A stretch of DNA of 64,000 nt, from the NCBI RefSeq assembly GCF_016862555.1, contig NZ_BONE01000024.1, positions 47,125-111,124 of the forward strand, in the 5' to 3' direction. The notes under the pieces are model-generated. The model made no database searches. It had not been told where the DNA came from and saw only the letters and a list, made by a program, of their open reading frames with translations. The stretch's first letter is position 1; the number at the start of each line of letters is the position of its first letter. Origin of the DNA: Asanoa siamensis (GTDB lineage Bacteria; Actinomycetota; Actinomycetes; Mycobacteriales; Micromonosporaceae). This document shows, piece after piece, positions 43,638 through 51,519 of this stretch. The position numbers and the translations under genes are program-made.

Positions 43638-43673
43638 GCCCCTCATCGTGTGCCGCGCCGGGCGCCGTGCGCA

Positions 43674-43687
43674 GGGGCAGAGGTCCC
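43674..43687. promoter_or_regulatory. DevR (Dos) box-like site between nitroreductase 2 and devR
   Basis: GGGGC-AGAG-GTCCC matches nine of ten core bases of GGGAC-N4-GTCCC. It is 37 bp before the nitroreductase start and 60 bp before devR, so it could serve DevR activation of one and autoregulation of the other. I found no equally good partner site 23 nt away here. Confidence 0.45.
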
Positions 43688-43746
43688 GAGGTCCCGGGTC
43701 CTCCGGCGGTAGGTCGGGCGGCCGGCCGAAGTGGAGAATGGGCGTC

Positions 43747-44382
43747 GTGATCCGTGTGTACCTGCTCGACGACCACGAGGTGGTCCGGCGCGGCCTGACC
43801 GACCTGCTGGAGAGCCAGGGCGACATCGAGGTCGTCGGCGAGTCCGGGCTCGCCCGGGAGGCCGGCGCCCGCATCCCGGCGCTGCGGCCCGACGTGATGA
43901 TCCTCGACGCCCGGCTGCCGGACGGCAGTGGCATCGACGTCTGCCGGGACGTGCGGGCCGTCGACCCGGCCGTCAAAGGGCTCGTGCTCACCTCGTACGA
44001 GGACGACGAGGCGCTGTTCGCCGCCATCATGGCCGGCGCCTCGGGCTACGTGCTCAAGCAGGTGCGCGGCACCGACCTCGTGGACGCGGTGCGGCGGGTG
44101 GCGGCCGGGCAGTCCATGTTGGACCCGGCCGTCACCCAGCGCGTGCTGGACCGCATCCGCAGCGGGGTCGAGCAGCCCGAGGAGCTGAAGGGCCTCACCG
44201 ACCAGGAACGGCGGATCCTGGAGCACATCGCGCAGGGGCGCACCAACCGCGAGATCGCGGCGGAGATGTTCCTGGCCGAGAAGACGGTCAAGAACTACGT
44301 GTCCAGCCTGCTGGCCAAGCTCGGCCTGGAGCGGCGTACGCAGGCCGCGGTGCTGGCCACCCGGCTGCTCGGCAGGTCCTAG
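43747..44382 (+). CDS. devR: DevR/DosR-type NarL-family response regulator
   Basis: A 211-aa regulator: receiver domain with acidic pair D8-D9, phospho-acceptor D54 (MILDARLPDG, the same number as in mycobacterial DevR), LTSYEDDEAL, and SGYVLKQVRG with the switch lysine. The linker leads to a LuxR-type HTH LTDQERRILEHIAQGRTNREIAAEMFLAEKTVKNYVSSLLAKLGLERRTQAAV, which is almost the DevR sequence. The GTG at 43747 is chosen because GGAG lies about 10 nt upstream; an ATG at 43738 is too close to it. It governs the hypoxia/NO dormancy response in relatives. Confidence 0.93.
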   Translation: MIRVYLLDDHEVVRRGLTDLLESQGDIEVVGESGLAREAGARIPALRPDVMILDARLPDGSGIDVCRDVRAVDPAVKGLVLTSYEDDEALFAAIMAGASGYVLKQVRGTDLVDAVRRVAAGQSMLDPAVTQRVLDRIRSGVEQPEELKGLTDQERRILEHIAQGRTNREIAAEMFLAEKTVKNYVSSLLAKLGLERRTQAAVLATRLLGRS

Positions 44383-44960
44383 ACGGTCGGAGCGGCCGGG
44401 AGGAGCGCGTCCGTGGCGGCGGCGACCGCGGCGACGACGGCAGCCCGGTGGCGGGTGCGGCGGGCGGCGTCGTCGTCGCCCGTGGGATTGCGGACCTGCG
44501 GGGCGGTGTGGTGCCACGCCTGGGCGGCCGCCAGCGCGATCATCAGCGCGTCCATCGCGAGCTCCACCGTCGTGCCGTGCACGCGCGCGATGTCGCCGGC
44601 CTTGTCGAGGTGGGCCGCCAGCTCCTGCTCGGAGGCCTCCGGGCGCTCGAGCGTCTTCCACTGGACCAGCCGCAGCAGCCACGGGTCCTCGGTGAACTGG
44701 TCGAACAGGGCGCCCGCGTAGGCCGGGAGGTCGGCCGGCCGGAACGGGACCAGGTCGGCAAGCACCGTCAGCCGGCCGGCGAGGACGGCGTCGAAGAGCG
44801 CGTCCTTCGAGCCGAAGTAGGCGTAGATGGCCTGTTTGTTGGCCGCCGCGGCGGCGGCGATGCGGTCGACCCGGGCGCCGGCGAGGCCGCGCTCGACGAA
44901 CTCGGCGTAGGCGGCGTCGAGGAGCCGGGCGCGGGTCGCCGCCGAGTCGTAGGCCGCCAT
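44379..44960 (-). CDS. TetR-family repressor
   Basis: A 193-aa regulator: TetR helix-turn-helix at about 8-55 (RARLLDAAYAEFVERGLAGARVDRIAAAAAANKQAIYAYFGSKDALFDAVL) and a helical C-terminal ligand domain. It is divergent from an SDR gene across a 109-bp gap with two related palindromes, so it most likely represses that gene and itself. The ligand is unknown. Its 3' end overlaps the devR end by 4 bp. Confidence 0.92.
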   Translation of the reverse strand: MAAYDSAATRARLLDAAYAEFVERGLAGARVDRIAAAAAANKQAIYAYFGSKDALFDAVLAGRLTVLADLVPFRPADLPAYAGALFDQFTEDPWLLRLVQWKTLERPEASEQELAAHLDKAGDIARVHGTTVELAMDALMIALAAAQAWHHTAPQVRNPTGDDDAARRTRHRAAVVAAVAAATDALLPAAPTV

Positions 44961-44973
44961 GGCGTCCAGGATA

Positions 44974-44991
44974 AAACCAACCGCCTGGTTT
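44974..44991. promoter_or_regulatory. TetR operator candidate 1
   Basis: AAACCA-ACCGCC-TGGTTT is a perfect 6+6+6 inverted repeat, 13 bp before the tetR start. It shares the 14-mer pattern AACCAACC-NNN-TGG with the second site at 45024-45043. Confidence 0.6.
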
Positions 44992-45023
44992 GACGATCGG
45001 GGGCTGGCCGACGTAGCGTCGAT

Positions 45024-45043
45024 ATCCAACCAACCAGTTGGAT
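45024..45043. promoter_or_regulatory. TetR operator candidate 2
   Basis: ATCCAAC-CAACCA-GTTGGAT is a perfect 7+6+7 inverted repeat ending 26 bp before the SDR start, overlapping the probable promoter and leader. It contains AACCAACC-AGT-TGG, matching the first site. Confidence 0.6.
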
Positions 45044-45069
45044 TCAAATTTCGTACGCGGAGGCTTTCG

Positions 45070-46032
45070 ATGTCCCGTCTCACCACCCCGTTCGGCGCGC
45101 GGAGCACCGCCGCCGAGGTCATCGCCGGTGTCGACCTGACCGGCAAGCGCGTCCTGGTGACCGGCGCCACCTCCGGCATCGGCCTGGAGACCGCGCTCGC
45201 CCTGGCCACAGCCGGTGCGGAGGTCACGCTGACCGCACGCGACACAGCGGCGGGGGAGCGCGCCGCCGCCGCCGTGTCGCGTGCGGCGGGCCACGACCGG
45301 GTCCACGTCGCCCACCTCGACCTGGCCGACCGGGGCAGCATCGACGCCCTGGTCAAGGGTTGGACCGGGCCGCTGGACGTCCTCGTCAACAACGCCGGCG
45401 TGATGGCGATCCCCGACCTGCGGCGCACGGCCGACGGCTGGGAGGAGCAACTGGCCGTCAACCACCTCGGCACCGCCGCGCTCACCCTCGGGCTGCACCC
45501 CGCGCTGGCCGCGGCCGGCGGGGCCCGGGTGGTCACGGTCAGCTCGTCGGCGCACCTGATGGCACCGGTCGACGTCGACGACCTCAACTTCACGGGCCGG
45601 CCGTACGAGGCGTGGACCGCGTACGCCCAGTCGAAGACCGCGTCGATCCTGTTCACGGTGGCCCTCGCGAAGCGCTGGGCGGCCGACGGCATCACGGTCA
45701 ACGCGCTGCACCCCGGCGGCATCAGGACCAACCTGCAGCGCCACCTCGACGACGCCCAACTCCGCTTCGTCGGCGCCGTCGACGCGGACGGAGTGCCGTT
45801 CGAGGTGCCGCCGGGCTGGAAGACCCCGGCCCAGGGCGCGGCCACGACGGTGCTGCTCGCCGCGTCGCCGCTCGTCGAGGGCGTCACCGGGCGCTACTTC
45901 GAGGACGCCAACGAGGTGCCCGTCCTGGCGGACCCGGCGGGCGTCCGCAGTGGGGGCGTCGCGGCTTACGCGGTCGACCCGGATCTGGCCGAGCGCCTGT
46001 GGGAGGCCACCAACCGGCTGTTGTCCCGCTAG
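45070..46032 (+). CDS. Short-chain dehydrogenase/reductase 1
   Basis: A 320-aa Rossmann oxidoreductase of the retinol-dehydrogenase-like SDR type. TGATSGIGLETALALA binds NAD(P), NNAG follows, and the catalytic Ser (TVSSSAH) and YxxxK (AYAQSK) are in place. The longer C-terminal region (ALHPGGIRTNLQRHL and beyond) is typical of this subgroup. It is preceded by two TetR operators and followed after 11 bp by a second SDR gene, so both are probably induced by the TetR ligand. Confidence 0.92.
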   Translation: MSRLTTPFGARSTAAEVIAGVDLTGKRVLVTGATSGIGLETALALATAGAEVTLTARDTAAGERAAAAVSRAAGHDRVHVAHLDLADRGSIDALVKGWTGPLDVLVNNAGVMAIPDLRRTADGWEEQLAVNHLGTAALTLGLHPALAAAGGARVVTVSSSAHLMAPVDVDDLNFTGRPYEAWTAYAQSKTASILFTVALAKRWAADGITVNALHPGGIRTNLQRHLDDAQLRFVGAVDADGVPFEVPPGWKTPAQGAATTVLLAASPLVEGVTGRYFEDANEVPVLADPAGVRSGGVAAYAVDPDLAERLWEATNRLLSR

Positions 46033-46043
46033 ATTGATCATTG

Positions 46044-46847
46044 ATGGACCTGACCGATCGCACCGTGGTGCTGACCGGTGCCACCGACGGCATCGGGCGC
46101 GTGCTGGCGCTGCGGCTCGCGGGCCGGGTGGGGCACCTGGTGCTGCACGGCCCGCAGCCGCGGTCCGCGATGGCGGGCCTGCTGGACGGCCTCGGCGGGC
46201 GGGTCACCTACCTGACGGCCGACTTCGGGCACCTGGACCAGATCGTCCGGCTCGGCGAGGGCATCCGCGCCGCCGTCGACCGGGTCGACCTGCTGGTCAA
46301 CAACGCGGGCCGGGCCGGCACGCCGCGCCGCGAGGTCAGCGCCGACGGCATCGAGGCGACGCTGCAGACCAACTACCTGTCCACTGTGGTGCTGACCACC
46401 GCGCTGCTCGACCGGGTGGGCCGCGTGCTCGACATCGCGTCCGCGACCCACCTGTCGGCGAAGCTGCGCCTGGCGGATCTCGGTCTCGCGGGGCCGGGCT
46501 ACTCGGGCGTCGGGGCGTACGCCCAGTCGAAGCTCGCGATCGTCACGTACACGTGCTGGCTGGCGGGCCGGCTCGACGGCCCCACGGCGGAGGCGGCGAG
46601 CATGCACCCCGGCATCATCCAGTCGGGCCTGCTCGCGGGCATGTTCTCGATCGAGGGCGACCCCCCGTCCCGCGGCGCGGACAACATCCTCAGCGTGGCG
46701 GGCCGCCCGGAGTCGATCAACGGCCGCTACTTCGACGAGAGCGAACCGGCCCGCCCGAACCCGCTGGCCCTGGAGCCGGCGGTGCAATCGGAGCTGATGG
46801 ACCGCACCGCGGCCCTGCTGTCCCCGATCGGCGTCGACCCGAGATAG
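46044..46847 (+). CDS. Short-chain dehydrogenase/reductase 2
   Basis: A 267-aa SDR: TGATDGIGRVLALRLA (cofactor site), LLVNNAGRAG, catalytic Ser in DIASATH and AYAQSK for YxxxK. Relatives with SMHPGIIQSGLL take part in lipid or terpenoid redox steps, but the substrate is open. The ATG at 46044 begins 12 bp after SDR 1 and has no strong ribosome-binding site, so translation may depend on the preceding gene. Confidence 0.9.
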   Translation: MDLTDRTVVLTGATDGIGRVLALRLAGRVGHLVLHGPQPRSAMAGLLDGLGGRVTYLTADFGHLDQIVRLGEGIRAAVDRVDLLVNNAGRAGTPRREVSADGIEATLQTNYLSTVVLTTALLDRVGRVLDIASATHLSAKLRLADLGLAGPGYSGVGAYAQSKLAIVTYTCWLAGRLDGPTAEAASMHPGIIQSGLLAGMFSIEGDPPSRGADNILSVAGRPESINGRYFDESEPARPNPLALEPAVQSELMDRTAALLSPIGVDPR

Positions 46848-46877
46848 GGCTTGGGTCCTATGTGTACGATGTGAGCC

Positions 46878-47885
46878 GTGCCCGAACCAGGCCGGCGGCC
46901 CGCCACGATGGCCGATGTCGCCCGTGCGGTCGGCCTCTCGCACCAGACCGTCTCGCGGGTGCTCAACGACCATCCCCTGGTGCGGCCCGAGACGCGGGCC
47001 CGGGTGCGCCAGGCGATCGAGGATCTCGGCTACCGGCCCAACTCCGCCGCCCGTGCGCTCGTCACCCGCCGCTCCGGGACGGTGGGTGTGATCACCTTCA
47101 ACAGCACGTTGTACGGCCCGGCCAGCACGCTGTTCGGCATCGAGCAGGCCGCCCGCGACGCGGGGTTCGTCGTCAGCATCGACAGCCTCACCGCGCTGAC
47201 CGCCACGTCCGTGCGGGCGGCGCTCGACCGGCTGGCCAAGCAGGCGGTGGAGGGGATCATCGTGATCGCGCCGCTGTCGGGCACGGCCGAGGTGCTCGCC
47301 GCGCTCGCCGGTGAGGTGCCGGCCGTCGTCGTGGAGGGCGGCGCGGTGCCCGGGCTGGGCTCGGTCAGCGTCGACCAGGAGTCGGGCGCGCGCCGGGTGA
47401 CCCGGCACCTGCTCGACCGTGGCGCGGCGACGGTGTGGCACGTGGCCGGCCCGGGGGACTGGATCGAGGCCGAGGGGCGGGTGCTCGGCTGGCGCGCGGA
47501 GTTGCGCGCGGCCGGCGCCACGGTGCACCGGCCGCTGCGGGGCACCTGGAGCCCGTCGTCGGGCTACGCGGCGGGGCGGCGGCTCGCGGCACGGTCCGAT
47601 GTGGAGGCCGTGTTCGTCGCCAACGACCAGATGGCGCTCGGGTTGCTGCGGGCGTTCCACGAGGCGGGCGTACGCGTACCCGGTGACGTGCTCGTCGCCG
47701 GCTTCGACGATGTGCCCGAAGCCGCCTATTTCACCCCGCCCCTGACGACGGTCCGGCAGGACTTCACGACCGTCGGCCGGCGCAGCATCGAGTTGCTGCT
47801 GGAGCAGGTGACGGCCGGCCGCCCGCTCGAGCGGCGCGCGGTCGTCCCGGCCGAGTTGGTGGTCCGGCAGAGCTCCACCCGCTGA
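46878..47885 (+). CDS. LacI-family sugar-responsive repressor
   Basis: A 335-aa LacI protein. HTH and hinge: ATMADVARAVGLSHQTVSRVLNDHPLVRPETRARVRQAIEDLGYRPNSAARALVTRRS (about 9-67). The periplasmic-binding-like effector domain follows, with VFVANDQMALGLLRAFHEAGVRVPGDVLVAGFDD. GTG start at 46878. An 18-bp palindrome with the GTTAGCGCTAAC core lies 35 bp after its stop, in front of the LysR gene; the arabinofuranosidase operon is 1.3 kb further. A pentose-type effector is inferred from these neighbours. Confidence 0.92.
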   Translation: MPEPGRRPATMADVARAVGLSHQTVSRVLNDHPLVRPETRARVRQAIEDLGYRPNSAARALVTRRSGTVGVITFNSTLYGPASTLFGIEQAARDAGFVVSIDSLTALTATSVRAALDRLAKQAVEGIIVIAPLSGTAEVLAALAGEVPAVVVEGGAVPGLGSVSVDQESGARRVTRHLLDRGAATVWHVAGPGDWIEAEGRVLGWRAELRAAGATVHRPLRGTWSPSSGYAAGRRLAARSDVEAVFVANDQMALGLLRAFHEAGVRVPGDVLVAGFDDVPEAAYFTPPLTTVRQDFTTVGRRSIELLLEQVTAGRPLERRAVVPAELVVRQSSTR

Positions 47886-47905
47886 GGTCGGACGCTTGAC
47901 ATTCA

Positions 47906-47917
47906 TCGACCGGTCGA
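47906..47917. promoter_or_regulatory. 12-bp palindrome upstream of the LysR gene
   Basis: TCGACCGGTCGA is a perfect palindrome. It sits between a TTGACA -35-like element (47896-47901) and the LacI-type operator at 47920-47937, so it lies inside the probable promoter. Confidence 0.35.
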
Positions 47918-47919
47918 CA

Positions 47920-47937
47920 AATGTTAGCGCTAACATT
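47920..47937. promoter_or_regulatory. LacI-type operator, 18-bp perfect palindrome
   Basis: AATGTTAGCGCTAACATT is fully symmetrical, with the AGCGCT centre of LacI-family operators; the TGTTAGCGCTAACA part resembles operators of pentose repressors such as Caulobacter XylR. It starts 18 bp after a TTGACA element, so it covers the -10 region of the LysR gene. The LacI gene ends just upstream. Confidence 0.75.
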
Positions 47938-47966
47938 CAAGTTCATATCCAGAGAGGCGCGCCGAC

Positions 47967-48977
47967 ATGGCCGAGTTGGGCGCATCCCCCGCCTTCCCCC
48001 GCCGCCTGGTGAACCGATCCGACGGCGTCCCCGACGCCGTGGCCGCGGCCCGCATCGAGCTGCGGCAGCTGCGCTACTTCGTCTCGCTGGCGGAGGAGCT
48101 CCACTTCGGGCGGGCGGCGGCCCGCGAGCACATCGTGCAGTCGGCGCTGAGCCAGCAGGTGCAGCGCCTGGAGCGCACGCTCGGCGTGCTGTTGGTCAAT
48201 CGCACGACCCGCCACATCGAGCTGACCCCGGCGGGTGCCCGCTTCCTGCTCGAGGCCCGCCAGATCCTGGAGCACGTGGACCGGGCGGCGGGCCTGGCCC
48301 AGCGCCTGACGTCGACCCCACCGGCGCTGCGCATGGGCCTGCTGGACGAGGGCTACGAAGCGGTCCGCCCGGTGCTGCGCGCGTTCCGCGCCCGCCACCC
48401 CGAGGTGGAGCTCCACCAGGTGCAGGCGGGCGTCCCCGAGCAGTGCCGCATGCTCGCCGACGGCCGCCTCGACGCGGGCATCGGCCGGGGCTGCGCGATC
48501 CCGGCGCGGATCGCCTCGGACCTGTTCCGCCTGGACCCCCTCGGGGTGCTGCTCCCACCCGACCACCGGCTGGCCCGCCTCCCGGTTGTCCCGCTCGCGG
48601 CGCTGGCCGGCGAGACGTTCCTGCTCCCCGACGAGACGCGGGCGCCGGAGCTGGCGGAGTTCGTCACCGAGATCTGCCGCGCGGCGGGCTTCGTCCCGGC
48701 GCCGCACCCGCACACGGTCCAACACCTCCGGGCCGCCGTCGACCTGGTGGCCGGCGGCGGCTGCGTCACCTGCGCCCCGGCCTCGACCGCGGACCTGGCG
48801 GCCCCGGCCCGCTGGCGCCCACTGGCCCCGGCGGTCCCGCGCTACCCGTGGTCGATCCTGTGGCGCGCGGAACGCCCGACCCGCGAGGTCCGGTTGTTCG
48901 TCGCCCTGGCCCGCGAACTATCACGCGCGGAAGGCTGGCGCGACCCCCGCGCACCCCGCGTCGATCTGGCCAGCTAG
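47967..48977 (+). CDS. LysR-family transcriptional regulator
   Basis: A 336-aa LysR protein with an unusual ~29-residue N-terminal extension before the HTH (IELRQLRYFVSLAEELHFGRAAAREHIVQSALSQQVQRLERTLGVLLVNRTTRHIELTPAG). The effector domain is an ordinary periplasmic-binding fold. The ATG at 47967 follows AGAGAGG, a good ribosome-binding site, which supports the longer form. Its promoter carries a LacI-type operator, so it appears to be under sugar control. Target genes are not evident. Confidence 0.9.
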   Translation: MAELGASPAFPRRLVNRSDGVPDAVAAARIELRQLRYFVSLAEELHFGRAAAREHIVQSALSQQVQRLERTLGVLLVNRTTRHIELTPAGARFLLEARQILEHVDRAAGLAQRLTSTPPALRMGLLDEGYEAVRPVLRAFRARHPEVELHQVQAGVPEQCRMLADGRLDAGIGRGCAIPARIASDLFRLDPLGVLLPPDHRLARLPVVPLAALAGETFLLPDETRAPELAEFVTEICRAAGFVPAPHPHTVQHLRAAVDLVAGGGCVTCAPASTADLAAPARWRPLAPAVPRYPWSILWRAERPTREVRLFVALARELSRAEGWRDPRAPRVDLAS

Positions 48978-49075
48978 CCGGAGCCGGCGCCCATCTGGCC
49001 GGCTGGCCCGCGGCGATTTGGCCGGTTAACCCGAATCCACCGATCAGCCCGCACACCCACCGCCGCCCGCCCTCT

Positions 49076-49135
49076 GCTCTGCTTCCATCCACGCACCACC
49101 CGCCCTGACCTGCGGTGCGTATCTGGAAGCAGAGC
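49076..49135. terminator. Bidirectional terminator between the LysR gene and the GH51 gene
   Basis: Outer arms GCTCTGCTTCCA (49076-49087) and TGGAAGCAGAGC (49124-49135) and inner arms ACGCACC (49091-49097) and GGTGCGT (49114-49120) are all perfect. It lies between two convergent stop codons. Confidence 0.8.
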
Positions 49136-49162
49136 AAAGCCACCGAGAAACCGGGTCGGGGG

Positions 49163-50659
49163 TCAGGTCAGTCGGATCATGTTCCACGACAGCGGCGGGA
49201 GGACCGCCTGCAGCCGGCCGCCGTCCAGCTTCGGGGGGTCCAGCGGGCGAGGGACCACGCGGTCCGGGTCGGTCGCGTCGTTGACCGCGTCCGGGTCCTC
49301 GTCGAAGAGCGCCACGTGGTCCGCGGCCGTCAGCGCCGGCAGCGAGCGGGCGTCGACGTCGAGCGTGAGCTCCTGCGACTGGTCCCGGTTGACCGCGAAC
49401 AGCACCACCCCGTCCTCCTCGGTCAGGACGGCGACCGCGTCCAGGACCGGGACCCGGCCGTGGACCGCGGTGTCGTAGGACGGGCCGGTCGGTTCCAGGC
49501 GCAGGACCGTGCCGCGGCCGTGGCGTGAGGTCAGCGCGAACGGGTGGTAGCTGCTCTGCCGCCACGCCGGGCCGCCCGGCTCCGTCATGATCAGGCCGAT
49601 CACGTTGACCAGTTGGGCCTGGCAGCCGATCCGGACGCGGTCCGCGTGGCGGAGCAGGCTGATCAGCAGGTTGCCGACCACCACCGCGTCGGTCACCGAG
49701 TAGACGTCCTCGATCAGGCGCGGCGTCCGTTCGATGGACAGGTTCTTCTCACCCGCGAAGCGGGTCTGGTACCAGACGTTCCACTCGTCGAACGACAGGT
49801 TGATCCGTTTCCGGTGGCGGCCCACCGCGCGGACGTGGTCGGCCGTCGCGATCACCGCCTCGATGAAGGCGTCCATGTCGACCGCCGACGCGAGGAAGCT
49901 GCCGCGGTCGCCGTCGCGCTCCTGGTAGTACGCGTGCAGCGAGACGTAGTCGACCACGTCGTAGCAGGACCCCAGCACGGTCGCCTCCCACGAGCCGAAC
50001 GTCGGCATCGCGCGGTTGGAGCTCCCGCAGGCCACCAGCTCGATGGACGGGTCCACCAGGCGCATCGCCTTGCCCGTCTCGGCCGCGAGGCGGCCGTACT
50101 CCACTGCCGTCTTGTGCCCGATCTGCCACGGGCCGTCCATCTCGTTGCCCAGACACCAGACCTTGATGTCGTACGGGTCGGCGGCGCCGTTCGCCCGCCG
50201 CAGGTCGGACCAGTAGGTGCCCGACGGGTGGTTGCAGTACTCCACGATGGACCGGGCGGCGTCGATGCCCCGGGTGCCGAGGTTGACCGCCATCATCGTC
50301 TCCGCGCCGACCGAGCCCGCCCAGCGCTGGAACTCGTCGACGCCGACGTGGTTGGGCTCGATCGTGCGCCAGGCCAGGTCGATCCGGGTCGGCCGCTCTT
50401 CGACGGGCCCGATGCCGTCCTCCCAGTGGTAGCCGGAGACGAAGTTGCCGCCCGGGTACCGCACGATCGGGACACCGAGCTCGCGGGTCAACGACGCGAC
50501 GTCGCCACGGAAGCCGCGCGGATCGGCGGTCGGGTGGCCGGGCTCGTAGATTCCCTCGTAGACGCACCGGCCGAGGTGCTCGACGAAGCTGCCGTAGAGC
50601 CGCGGGTCGACCTCGCCGACACGGAACGCGGGATCGATGGTGAGCGAAGCGAAGTGCAC
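49163..50659 (-). CDS. abfA: GH51 alpha-L-arabinofuranosidase (cytoplasmic)
   Basis: A 498-aa GH51 enzyme releasing terminal arabinofuranose from imported arabino-oligosaccharides. Acid/base E173 is in CLGNEMDGPW and nucleophile E292 in SFDEWNVWY; VRYPGGNFVSGYHWEDGIGP is diagnostic. The absence of a signal peptide places it in the cytoplasm, after an ABC importer. It is the last gene of the binding-protein/permease/permease/abfA operon, 6 bp after the permease stop. Confidence 0.95.
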   Translation of the reverse strand: MHFASLTIDPAFRVGEVDPRLYGSFVEHLGRCVYEGIYEPGHPTADPRGFRGDVASLTRELGVPIVRYPGGNFVSGYHWEDGIGPVEERPTRIDLAWRTIEPNHVGVDEFQRWAGSVGAETMMAVNLGTRGIDAARSIVEYCNHPSGTYWSDLRRANGAADPYDIKVWCLGNEMDGPWQIGHKTAVEYGRLAAETGKAMRLVDPSIELVACGSSNRAMPTFGSWEATVLGSCYDVVDYVSLHAYYQERDGDRGSFLASAVDMDAFIEAVIATADHVRAVGRHRKRINLSFDEWNVWYQTRFAGEKNLSIERTPRLIEDVYSVTDAVVVGNLLISLLRHADRVRIGCQAQLVNVIGLIMTEPGGPAWRQSSYHPFALTSRHGRGTVLRLEPTGPSYDTAVHGRVPVLDAVAVLTEEDGVVLFAVNRDQSQELTLDVDARSLPALTAADHVALFDEDPDAVNDATDPDRVVPRPLDPPKLDGGRLQAVLPPLSWNMIRLT

Positions 50660-50665
50660 GGAGAA

Positions 50666-51517
50666 TCAACCCTTCAGGCCGGAGCCGGCGATGCCCTGGA
50701 CGATCTGGCGTTGGAACAGCAGGAAGACGGCCACGAGGGGGATCGCGCCGAGGATGGCCGACGCCATCGTGTCCGCGTACCGGATGCCGAAGGCGCCCTG
50801 CACCGTGGCGAGCCCGACGGGCACCGTCATCAGGTCGGGGTTGCTCAGCACCAGCAGCGGCCACAACAGGTCGTTCCACGTCGTGACGAAGGTGAAGATG
50901 GCGACGGCCGCCACCGCGGGGCGGGCCAGCGGCAGCACGATCCGCCGGTAGACCCGGAAGAAGCTCGCACCGTCCATTCTGGCCGCTTCCTCGAGGTCGC
51001 GGGGGAGGCCGTCGAAGAACTGCTTGAAGATGAACACCGCGATCGCGGCCGGGAGTTGGGGCAGGATCACGGCCCAGTACGTGTTGAGCAGGTTCACCGC
51101 GTCGAACTCGCGGAACCACGGCACGATCAGCACCTGGCCCGGGATCATGATGCCGGCCAGGATGCCCCAGAACACCAGGTTCTTGTGGCGGAACCGCATC
51201 CGGCTGATGGCGAACGCCGCCATGCTGGCCACGACCACCACGCCCAGCGCCGTCAGGCTGGAGATGATGAACGAGGCGCCGTACCAGCTCCACATGTCGG
51301 TGTCGCGGAACGTACGCGTGAACGCGTCGACCGTCGGGTTGTCGATGAGCCAGGTCGTTCGCGTGGTCTCCTCGTTGGGCTTGAGCGCCGTGTCGACCGC
51401 CCACAGCAACGGGAGCAGCCAGAGCAGCGCGAACGCGATGAGCACGCCGGCGCAGATGCGGTTGAACAGCCTCTCCCGGCTCTGGATCCGTTCCATGGTC
51501 ACACCAGTGCTGGTCAT
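50666..51517 (-). CDS. ABC sugar transporter permease (MalG type) of the arabinoside operon
   Basis: A 283-aa permease with six membrane segments and the EAA loop LEEAARMDGASFFRVYRRIVLPLARPA that docks on the ATPase. The start ATG at 51517 lies 2 bp after the stop of the other permease. The operon carries no ATPase gene. Confidence 0.92.
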   Translation of the reverse strand: MTSTGVTMERIQSRERLFNRICAGVLIAFALLWLLPLLWAVDTALKPNEETTRTTWLIDNPTVDAFTRTFRDTDMWSWYGASFIISSLTALGVVVVASMAAFAISRMRFRHKNLVFWGILAGIMIPGQVLIVPWFREFDAVNLLNTYWAVILPQLPAAIAVFIFKQFFDGLPRDLEEAARMDGASFFRVYRRIVLPLARPAVAAVAIFTFVTTWNDLLWPLLVLSNPDLMTVPVGLATVQGAFGIRYADTMASAILGAIPLVAVFLLFQRQIVQGIAGSGLKG

Positions 51518-51519
51518 GG

